This document shows positions 12,601 to 21,199 of a stretch of 64,000 nucleotides of DNA, one piece after another; position 1 is the stretch's first letter, and every line of letters begins with the position of its first letter. Below the pieces are notes generated by a model, which worked only from the letters and a program-made list of their open reading frames with translations, ran no database searches and was not told the origin of the DNA. The DNA comes from Pseudocercospora fijiensis CIRAD86. Its lineage: Eukaryota; Ascomycota; Dothideomycetes; Mycosphaerellales; Mycosphaerellaceae. The stretch covers positions 2,995,057 through 3,059,056 of the forward strand of contig NW_006921534.1 in assembly GCF_000340215.1 (NCBI RefSeq), read 5' to 3'. Position numbers and translations under genes: made by a program.

Positions 12601-13060
12601 TTGAAATCCCTAAGTAGGATTTAGTAGGTGTTCCCCTAGATAACTCTAGGTAGTCTTTCTAGGGTTTTTAGTTAGGTACTGCTTCTTAAGTCTAGTAGTA
12701 GGTTGTATATATAGTAGACTCGGAGTGTACCTTAGGATGTCTCTACTTAAACTGATGTTAGGTCCCTATCTTCCTATAGTATAGCCTACTAGGTTTCTAT
12801 ATCTATCTCCTTACTAATATAGATATATGTCCTTAGGGCTCCCTAGTTGTAGATAATTAGGTAGTATCTTGGGTCTTTAACTGTTGCTAGTCTCTTTATA
12901 TATAGGTTGAGCTAGGGCTCTTAGATTGCAATAATGTAATATTCTTTTAGGTTCAGTGCTTAAAGGAAGCTCCTCTATACCTTGTCTTTGCTCTTATTAA
13001 CATTGTACTATATAATATTTAGTAATGTTGCAATGTTTATTAGGTTTTATCTATATTATT
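9700..13060 (-). pseudogene. LINE ORF2 remnant: endonuclease and reverse transcriptase
   Basis: The minus-strand reading gives an APE-type endonuclease near 12,420-12,620 (RDFNLYYPL, GRLIDILEREGIEIV, EARGSSSILDLYF), matching the GDFNLHHPLWG...STIDL pattern of LINE nucleases. RT motifs follow near 10,950-11,090 (KGIP*G..LSLILFL, then FIDDTNILA, a YxDD-equivalent). These enzymes nick the target and copy the RNA in place. Stops are frequent, so it is inactive. Exact ends are approximate and the C-terminal part near 9,700-10,600 is too decayed to assign. Confidence 0.75.
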
Positions 13061-13099
13061 TCCCTATAAGTTTTCCTTTAGTCTTCCCTTACTTTAGAC

Positions 13100-14300
13100 T
13101 AATATTTAACTAAGCTTTGTCTGCCCTGCTTCCTTTCCTGTAATGTTAAGGTATCTTAGTCTCCCTAGTTGCTAGTAACTCTCTTATGCTAGTAAGGCCC
13201 TGAATATAAACCTATTATCTTGCCTAGATCTCTTTTGTAGTACTTAGCTAGGTTGCTTCTATACCTAGCTACCCTAGCTTGTTATATATCTTTTTAGTGT
13301 ATTGATTCTAGCTTCCTTTGCCTTCCTTACTGCCTATATTCTTACTAGGCATTCCTTCGCCTAAGAGGGGTGTCTTTTAGTATAGCATACATATCTTGCT
13401 TCTCCCTTGTATGCTTTACATTCTTTAACCTAGTAATCCCCTATACAATAGGAGCAGGTATTAGTTATCTTTGTGCACTTAGCTGCTAAGTGTCTATAGT
13501 GTTAACATTTGAAGCACTGTATTATCCTATAGTTGCTTCTATATATCTCTGTTTCCAATCTTTTAAAGTCCTAGAATAACCCTTAGTCTAGTACTATATT
13601 AGCTTGCTCTACACTCCCTACCTAGATAATTAGGGAAGACTGCTTCTTAGTCTCTTCGATTTTCCTTTTAATCTATACTACTTTTGTAATCTTTAGGCCT
13701 AGGTATATAGCTTGGTTTTGTCTTTATAGGCTCTTAATATCCTATTCTTCCTTAAAGCGTCTTATTATACCGTAGGCTATAATTATAAATTGTTGTTAGG
13801 AGACCTTTGCTATTTTCCCTATCTTAGTCGTCTATTCTTTTTGTGTTTCTAGCTTCTTTTTGTCCTGCTCTTATACTATAAACAGCTTAATTACCCCTTT
13901 ACCTTCGTTCCTAGCCCTAATTACCTCTTTAACTACAATTCTTTCTATAATCTCTTTCCCTATAAGTCCTTAGATATCCTTTTGCTCCTATAGGTCCGTG
14001 ATATAGACTCTAACTACTGTCCTCGGGGGTTTTAGCGCCTCCTAACTAGCTACTACTGCCTAGGTACGGTAGTTTAGGCTTGTCTCCTATTGTTTCTTCG
14101 TAATCCTTACTACGACTGTATTAGCTACCTTTATAATTACGTAGCTTGCCTAGTTATGGATTGCTTTCAGTCCTCTAAGGAGTTCTAAGATTATTATCCT
14201 ATATACCCTCTTAGGGGTTCTTCTATCTTCCGCCTTTAGCACCTCCTCTGCCCTAGTATATAGTGCTTTCTATTCGTCCTCCCTTCCTTCTTAACTGTCT
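13100..14300 (-). pseudogene. LINE ORF1 remnant with tandem CCHC zinc knuckles
   Basis: Minus-strand translation near 13,400-13,515 gives CFKC-x4-H-L-A-A-K-C, followed after a short linker by C-S-Y-C-x3-(H as Y)-x4-C. These are two retroviral-type knuckles in the ORF1 product, which binds LINE RNA. The upstream part reads as a low-complexity, charged protein. Its composition near 13,900-14,340 is richer in CpG than the rest of the LINE. Non-functional because of stops. Confidence 0.6.
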
Positions 14301-14363
14301 TCCCTTCGTCTCTAATTGTTCGCTACTATCTCTACTCAAAGATTTTGGGAGCTAATAAAGATA

Positions 14364-14510
14364 TAGCGCTATTATATAGCTATAGATGCGTACTAAGTCC
14401 GGCAACTCGAAGAAGAATTAAGATAGCGTATTAGCGACCGAGGAAGAGATCGATAGTATACTAGTAGAGTCGAGGTCTTATAAGCGAAGTATAAGATAAT
14501 ATAGGCTCTT
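14364..14510 (+). pseudogene. H3-like gene of repeat A, 3' part after the LINE
   Basis: The C-terminal extension of the H3-like protein resumes here in the same frame as before 9,468 (IAIDAY*VRQLEEELR, then VEVL*AKYKII). It ends at a TAG near 14,500. The corresponding uninterrupted stretch is at 17,200-17,350 in repeat B on the opposite strand, so the LINE insertion happened after the A/B duplication or in only one copy. The first 16 bases are the right-hand copy of the LINE target duplication. Confidence 0.7.
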
Positions 14511-15003
14511 AGTCGTATAGAGTAACGTACTATATAAATAACTAGGCGTACTACTCTTATTTACTTACGACCTATATCCTAGGATACTCTTCTCGTACTT
14601 TTTATACTCTTTTCTAATACCTTACCTATAAGCGCTCCGCGACAACCGAGTAAATATAAGCTATAGGGTTTCCGCTCGGTACCTTAGCCTCCGAGATAGG
14701 GCGGAGTTGAATTTAGAGCGATAGCCGGCACTCGTAGCCGGTATATAGAGACGGTAGTAGGCCTTTTCCTACTAAATGACTAGCTTGTTTAGTATAGCCT
14801 ACCTAATATTTCTTATATTTACTAGTAATAGGCCTAGATTACTTATAAGATTACTATAGCTAGTAAAGGCATTACTAAAGAATATCTATACTATAGTAAG
14901 ATACTATTATTACGCCGGCTATTTATTAAAAGGAGGCTTTCGCCTATTACTATGCTAGCTATATATGCCGGCTATATTTTAAAGTCTCCCGTACCTGCCT
15001 TTT

Positions 15004-15265
15004 TTAGCCGTACCTGCCTTTTTTAGCCGTACCTGCCTTCTTTCCTTGCTCTAACGTTACTATAATATAGGCTTGCGCGAAGCTTACTCTATTGCCTAGC
15101 GACACCGCGATACTACCGCTATATTTAACCTTCGCATCGATACCTATACCTCTACGCTCTATATCTACTACCTCCGTAATACCCTCGCTCCGCGCGCGTC
15201 TTCGTATACCTTCGTAACGCACTTTTTTCCTTAATTCGACGACTTTTATAATAGCGAGTCTACTT
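15004..15265 (-). pseudogene. Divergent small ORF beside H3-like gene, possibly H4-like (X1)
   Basis: An open minus-strand stretch (15,004-15,222 without stops, extendable to about 15,260) in a region otherwise full of stops. It starts within or next to the H3-like start, head to head. Visible pieces with H4-like spacing are ELRKKVR, GIRRRARSEGI (H4: AIRRLARRGGV) and IERRGI (H4: ETRGV). The rest does not align convincingly, and the C-terminus is a short repeat-rich KKG/RYG tail. The homologous ORF in X2 has a stop. H4 identity is a weak inference from pattern and divergent layout. Confidence 0.35.
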
Positions 15266-16064
15266 AACTAAGTTACGACGCCTCGCAAGAAGGGACCTAG
15301 TGCTTCTACGGGTCGTAATAAGACCGGAAATAGTAGAACGAGTACAGTACATTAACGTAAGAGGGCTGCTACTACTGCCGCTAGCTCCGGTACTAGAAAG
15401 GGCGTCGCGAGTAAGGCTCCGCGTAAGACAACGGCGGGCAAGGCTCTATATAAGACGATAACTAGCGCTTCTACTACTAGTAGTAATCGTACGAAGCGTC
15501 GATAGCGCCTAGGAAGTAAGTCCTATTTATAGCCGGCAGCGTAGCCGGTAGCGTAGCCGGTAGCGTAGCCGGCATTCTTACTGTCTTTTTACTAATCCTT
15601 CTTTAGCCGTAGCCCTCCGTTAGATTCGGCAGTATTAGAAGAGTTCTAAGCTCCTAATCCGCAAAGCTCCTTTCTAACGACTTATTCGCGAAATTGCCTA
15701 GGATTATAGAACGGACCTTCGCTTCTAAGCCTCCGCGATAGGCGCCCTTTAAGAGGCTATAGAAGCCTACCTAGTTCGTATCTTCGAATGTATGTTTCTC
15801 TTCTATCTCTTTTCGGACTATACTAATACTATTTTAGCGGTTAACCTTATAGCTATCTACGCGAAGCATATAACGATTATAGACAAGGATTTTAAAGCAC
15901 TCGATTAGATTCTAAAAGACTAGAATATCTATATTCGAGACGGTGCTAGGTAGGATAGATATTCTAGTAGAAAGGATATTCGTAGTATTATCTATAAGCT
16001 TTTCTATATGCGAAATAAGCCGCTATTATACGGCGCTATATACCGCGCTCTAAATACTCTCTAA
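15251..16064 (+). pseudogene. Histone H3-like gene with two introns (X1)
   Basis: Exons 15,251-15,515, 15,607-15,789 and 15,838-16,064 join to 675 bp (224 codons) in one frame. Introns of 91 and 48 bp have GTAAGT/GTATGT donors, ACTAAT-type branch sites and TAG ends. The product has a long K/R/S/T-rich tail (SKAPRKTTAGKAL) and an H3 core: LGTVALR*IR*Y*KSSKLL, IRKAPF*RLIREIA*DYR, TDLRF*ASAIGAL*EAIEAY, NLIAIYAKHITI. The stops fall at Q positions conserved in H3. The canonical ARRLRGERS end is replaced by about 50 extra residues. There is no CENP-A-like loop-1 insertion. The start codon is ATA (ATG before RIP). It is dead now, but its frame and splice sites imply selection before RIP. Confidence 0.8.
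15531..15572. repeat. 12-bp intronic minisatellite (agccggtagcgt)x4
   Basis: Copies of agccgg start at 15,531, 15,543, 15,555 and 15,567, an exact 12-bp period, inside intron 1 of the H3-like gene. Variants ggcagc/ggtagc are explained by RIP of CpA. Related GC-rich units occur in introns of other repeats in this block. Confidence 0.85.
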
Positions 16065-16313
16065 GCATATATATATAGTATAGTATGCTTTATTAGCCGT
16101 ATAGAATAGAAGTCTCCTAAAATCCCGTTAGTACTAAGGAGTAAAAAGGCCGGCTACGCTGCTAGCTACGCTGCTAGGTTTTTTAAAGAACTAAAAGAAG
16201 ATAGATATTCCGGTTGATTTGTATTAGTTTAGATTTTTATAAAAAGAAAACAGGGAAAAATAAGGAAGGTTGAAGAGCCTAATAGTTATAGTTATAGGCA
16301 CTATCCCTATTTT

Positions 16314-16763
16314 CTAGAGTATATTATATACCTGCCTTCGCAACTCTACCTAATACTCCCTCTAAATATCCTTATACTCTACCTACTAGAAATTCAACTA
16401 GGTACCTAGACCTGTAGCTACCTCTATATCTTTTACTATCTTCTATAGGTTAAAGGCCTCTTCTATAGTAGCCTCTACCTCCTTATACAATACGAAGTTA
16501 CTACCTGCCCTACCTTTTATATCTCCTAAATAACTAAGAGTTCTAAGGAACGAACTAGTATTCGGCCTTAGTATAGCGAGTGACTAGTAGAACGTTCTAT
16601 AGAGCTGCCTTATAGCTCTTTTATATACTATACCGATACCGAGGGAGGAGCTATCCTAGTACTTAATATTATCGAATAGTTCGGTAGGAAAGTGTATAAA
16701 CTTCTTAAGGAGGAGGACTTCTAGGGAAATCGATGAGTTCTACCTAGATCTAGATAAAGACAT
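16314..16763 (-). pseudogene. Unrecognised ORF of about 150 codons in X1
   Basis: Starting at an intact ATG (16,763) and ending at a TAG shared with X2, the minus strand reads as a plausible soluble protein with only Q/W-type stops. Visible pieces are MSLSRSR, KKFIHFPTELFDNIKY, SLAILRPNTSSFLRTLSYLG and YKEVEATIEEAFNL. The C-terminal half looks helical and charged. I do not recognise the family. It is convergent with the H3-like gene. The X2 copy is at 25,931-26,380. Confidence 0.5.
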
Positions 16764-17202
16764 TCTGCTAAGCAGTTAGGGAATTAAACCGTAAACGAAA
16801 GGATAAAATTTATACCTAAGGAGTACAGTTTCCGAACTAAACTATAATGCCTTGTGTATATGTATATATGCTTTTAATTAGTTAGTACCCTTAGCTAATT
16901 GTCTATAGATTTGAGGTTATATAAGTACCTTTATACAACTACGTAGCCTAAGTAGGATTCGAAAATTCTATAAGTACTAAGGACTAAAAATGCCGGCTAC
17001 GCTGCCGGCTACACTGCTAAGTCTTATAAAGGGCTTGCTTAAAGCTACGTATACATTCGTACACTTCTTAAAAACCGATAAATTATATAGTTCGAACTAG
17101 CTACTTATATAGTTGCTTAGCAAACTAACCTAAACTAAACTAGAGTTTCGGCTTAGCAAACTAAACTAAACCAACCCGAACTACTGCGGGGTCTAAAGAG
17201 CC

Positions 17203-18259
17203 TATATTATCTTATGCTTCGCTTATAAGACCTCGACTCTACTAGTATACTATCGATCTCTTCCTCGGTCGCTAATACGCTGTCTTAATTCTTCTTCGAG
17301 TTGCCGGACTTAGTACGTATCTGTAGCTATACAATAGCGCTACGTATTATAGAGAATTTCTCGTTAAAGTTTCTCTCTCGTAGGCTTACTATCTGCCTCG
17401 TAGTATAGAGGATCAAAGTGCTAATACTAAAGAATCTCCTTATAGTTAGGATGCTAGGGCTCCTTAGGACCTTTATATTTTAGGTCTAAATAGAGACGTA
17501 TTATAAACGTTCTATCGCCCTTTCGCTTACTACCCGCTAGGTCGCGATATACGAAGAAACTAATCTAAATATAGCTCGTCTCTATAATAGCCGGGTGAAT
17601 ATAGAGCGCTAGGTTTCTACTTCGTACCTTAGATTTAGGGACGGCGCGGAGATAAAATTAGAAATATAGCCGGTACCTATAGCCGGTAAAAGGATGCGAA
17701 AATAGGCCTCCTCCTAGGTTAATCTAACGACTAAATACAATTTCTAACTAATCCGCTATAAACCGACGCCGAATTTTAGCTAGAAGCTATATATCTTTAT
17801 TTTAAAGAGTAACCCGCTTCGTATAGATAGTAAGGAGGTTTAAAAGCTTAAGCTCGGTTACGAGAAATACCTCTATAGCTTCCTAAAGAGTACTAATCGC
17901 TTTAGCCGTAAATCGTATACTAGACCGAAAATCTAATATAATTTCTCGGACGAGTCGCTAGAAGGGAGTCTTAGGGATTAAAAGCTCGGTCCCTCTTTTA
18001 TTTTAGAAAAGCCGGATCTAGCGAAGGATAATAGTATCTAGTTTAAAGCGCCGCTTCTTTATCGTCGAGTCCTGCTTTATTCCCTTTCTTTTAATAGAAA
18101 GATAACTTTTCTTTACGATAGTCTTCGTCCGCCTACTCTTTTTAGCCTTCTTCTATCTACCTATAGCCTTCTTATTTTTCGGTACTGTTTTCCGAGGAAC
18201 CCCCTTCCTTTATATATACTACGGAGAGCCTTACTCTTCCGATATCTCGTTCTCGCTAT
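17203..18259 (-). pseudogene. Histone H3-like gene with C-terminal extension (repeat B)
   Basis: Uninterrupted counterpart of the A copy. The start is ATA at 18,259 giving ARTR and RKSKA; the histone fold lies about 17,740-18,040 and the extension runs to a stop near 17,203. It shows that the unknown C-terminal region (LDLKYKGPKEP, HFDPLYYEVD, LEEELR) and the H3 fold are one continuous frame of roughly 350 codons. Stops again sit at H3 glutamines. The frame change in the tail is shared with copy A, so it predates or accompanies the duplication, or marks a short intron. Confidence 0.7.
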
Positions 18260-18639
18260 AGTCTCCCTATACTTAGCTTACTTTACCCTTGCCCTTTAGC
18301 CTCTAAAGATATTTATCTATACGTTTAGGCGACGAAGGTATATCGGTAGGACCTAGAAAATTAATAAGTATATAATCGTAAGGAGATATTAATGCTTCTT
18401 ACCTTCTAGAACAAATAGTCTTCTATTAAACCGCTTTAGTAGGTTATCGTTAGATTCGAATAAAGGATAGTAGCTTAAGGAAGGGGAGGTAGCCGGCTTA
18501 GGAAGGCCTAAAGAGCCGAATCCTTAAGGCATATTTGTCTTTAAGAATATAGGGAAAGGGAAGAAGGAGAGGAAGAGCGAATAGAGAATTAGAAATAGTC
18601 CGTAGGTAAGCGGGGTCGGTTGCTATAGCAACTAGTCTA

Positions 18640-21060
18640 TTTAGGTCCTAGGAATTCGAAATACATTTCGGATATATACCGGCTATATATACTAGCTATA
18701 TTACCTTATACGTAAACGCTTCGTCTCCTTAAAGCTACTCTAAGCCTATATACGTTTCCGCTTCTCGACCTAGTATCGCCTTCTACCTCCGCCCTCCTCC
18801 TCTTCGTTATCGCTAATTAGGGTTTTACTTAGACTAAATTTCGTATTCTCTTCGCGCTCCTAGATTTCTTCGATCTTAAGGTTTTCTAATTCCTCGATTA
18901 ACTCCTTTAGTATAATCTTTAGTAACCTACCTTAGCGATTCTAGTAGAGGAGATAGTATCGGAATACTATAATAGATTCGAAGGTAGTAGGCGAGTATAT
19001 TCGATTAAAGCGGCCCTAGTAACGAGCGATACTAAAAGACCTCTTATAGCCTATACCTACGCTCGGGATAGCGAGGACGTCCCGAGCGACCGACGCTATC
19101 GTTAGAAACTTAGGCTCTAACCGCTACTATATAGCGAGAATATCGTCCCCGAATTCGTCTAGAAGACCGGTAAGATTTAGAGATTATTAGCCCTCTTTCC
19201 GAGCCTACGGGTTTATACTTACTCGCGCGCCGATAGAGATCGAACTCTTCTTTATTTACTTTAGTAGTTGCTTCCTCTTCTGCCTCTACTTCCTACCTAC
19301 GAAATAGGTATAATATCGGAGCCTTCTAAACCTTCTTTTTCTTTATAGGAGCTATATTTAGACTAGTTTCTTTCCGACGCTCGTAGAATATCTTTTCTAG
19401 AATAGTCTAGTAATGCTTCGGCTATACCTCGTCCGCCTTCTATTCCGGCCTCTACTAGTATATATCCTTTTCTACCGGGTTAAGTAAGTACGTAACGCTA
19501 TAGATATCCCCGAACGAGTTAAAGGTAGTACTATAATATTTATACAACTTAGTATAGGAGGTATCTATAGCTTTCGTTATAGCTACTTTCTAGGGAACGC
19601 TCTTCTTAGCTAGCTTAGCTACGGTTTCCTCGAGCTCGTTAAAGAGCTAGTTATAGTACGTAAAGATAAGGTAGATCGTCGGTCCTCGGGTTCTTCTAAT
19701 CGTAGTAGTAACCTTCGCGTAATACTTACTAATATCGACGAGATACTCTACTTAGCGCTATTCGGCGGCGGTAAGGCCGAGCTACTTAATACCCTCGGAA
19801 CTCTAATAGATCTCGAGAGCGGTACGTAAAGTATATCCCTTCGTAACTATATAGTAAGTCGAATCGAACTAGGTCTTAACGTCTTAGGTAAAACGGAGTA
19901 GGCGCTAAGGAGGCCGCTTTTGCTATCGCTTATTCTATACGATATTCTAGGTATCGGTTTTAGGGCGCTCGATTAGGTTCTTTTAAATAGCCTCGAATCG
20001 GTTATATCTCTATAAGCTCGAGTTCGTATATATTGCTAGACGACGAAGCTAGAGAAAAAGAGTTAGAACTATACTAGGTTGCTAGCTATAGGTGCCGGCT
20101 ACGGATAAAAGTTATACCTTATATAAAACGAGAGCGAGGCTCTCTACCTTATCCCGTCTTATTGCTATAATAAGTTTCTCGACTTTCGACTTTGCTTTAT
20201 CCTTATCTAGGATCTTCTATTAGTCGTCGTTTAATAGTGCAATTTTAAGCGTCTTAAAGAGGGCTTAGATCGCGATTTGAACTATATAAGCGAGGTAGGG
20301 AAACTTCTATAGGGATATAACTAGCAACGACGTCGGCTCCGATTCGTTAGGGCTAGGGCTATTAATAGGCTCCTCTTTATCGTTATTATCGTGCGTATTA
20401 TCGTGCGTATCCGGAATCGTAGCGAGCTTAACATTCGGAAGATTAAGCTAGATTATAGACCTTATAATCTCCTCTACGTACTCGACCCTATCGATATAAT
20501 TAGTAATTTTAAAGATATATACAAGTGAATTGTATATATAACGCCTTATATAATGTTCGATTATTACTAGCGTTATCCGTAGTAATCGAGATTAGTTTCG
20601 TTATTACGCTAACCCTATCTATTGCCGTATAGACAAGCTTCGCTATATCCTTACTAATATAGGAACCTAGAATTTCAGGGAATCCGATTATAAGTTCCTA
20701 GAGTTTCTAATCCGAATTAATAAAGTATAGTATAATCGAGAGGAAGGAGGCTCTTATAGTCCGGCTTAACTAGCTATCGATAGTAATAGCTACTCGGCGA
20801 GTATTACGGAGGATCTCCCGAATATCGTCTAACGTAGCCTCTTTATTCTTTTCGAATATAATACGCTAGGTTATCGCGCCGAGAAATAGGGGAGGGTAGT
20901 TTATAAGATATAGGTATATCTTCTATATAGACTCCCTTTCGTAGAAGTCTTCCGGAAGACCGTTTATAGCTAGCATTTCGTTTACTAGTTGCTTAAAGTC
21001 TTCGGGGGAGAAATCGGTAGCCTTTAATCCTAGAGCTTCCTTAAGCGTAGCCTATAATAA
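18640..21060 (-). pseudogene. hAT family transposase remnant (repeat B)
   Basis: The minus strand gives, from right to left, an N-terminal hAT region near 20,720-21,030 (LVNEMLAINGLPEDFYE, then RRVAITIDS, a DSW-type motif), ITTDNASNN near 20,560-20,590, and the C-terminal dimerisation motif near 18,960-19,130. An intron matching the one in copy A lies near 20,055-20,125, with the same agccgg-type units. It would cut and paste DNA but is destroyed by RIP stops. Confidence 0.75.
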
Positions 21061-21199
21061 TTAGCTAGACCTCTACGGTTAATTTAAGTAGCCGGAATCT
21101 ATAGCCGGAATCTGTAGCCGGTAGCTATAGCTAGCAGCTATAGCCGGTAGCTATAGCCGGCATTTTAGAAGACGTACCTCTTTCTAGAACGCTATATCT

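Larger units (their letters stand above)
9469..14363 (-). mobile_element. Tad1-like non-LTR retrotransposon (LINE), about 4.9 kb
   Basis: A minus-strand LINE inserted into the H3-fusion gene of repeat A and flanked by a perfect 16-bp target duplication. On the minus strand, in order: a Gag-like ORF1 with zinc knuckles, an apurinic-type endonuclease, and a reverse transcriptase with the FIDDTNILA motif typical of fungal Tad1-group LINEs. The downstream (left) end has a short atag-type repeat, as LINE tails often do. CpG is strikingly rare inside and common outside, and TpG survives far more often than CpA on the plus strand, unlike in the neighbouring elements. Confidence 0.85.
14503..17195 (+). 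mobile_element. Repeat X1 (2.7 kb) carrying an H3-like gene
   Basis: This unit is a direct, near-identical copy of 24,077-26,812 (X2). Both start at aggctcttagtcgtatag and end at ggggtcta. It contains a divergent 72-codon ORF, an intron-bearing histone-H3-like gene and a minus-strand ORF of about 150 codons. No transposase, RT or clear terminal inverted repeats are visible, so it is a non-autonomous element or a segmental duplication. It lies exactly between the inverted repeats A and B. Confidence 0.7.
17196..21170 (-). mobile_element. Repeat B: inverted copy of repeat A with hAT transposase and H3-like gene
   Basis: The minus strand of this segment matches repeat A from its right end (ataatataggctctt) through the H3-fusion gene and transposase, without the LINE. 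It extends about 300 bp further at the transposase N-terminus (20,790-21,060), so it is the more complete copy. The right border is uncertain; 21,085-21,165 holds tandem ccggctata units. Heavily RIP-mutated. Confidence 0.7.
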
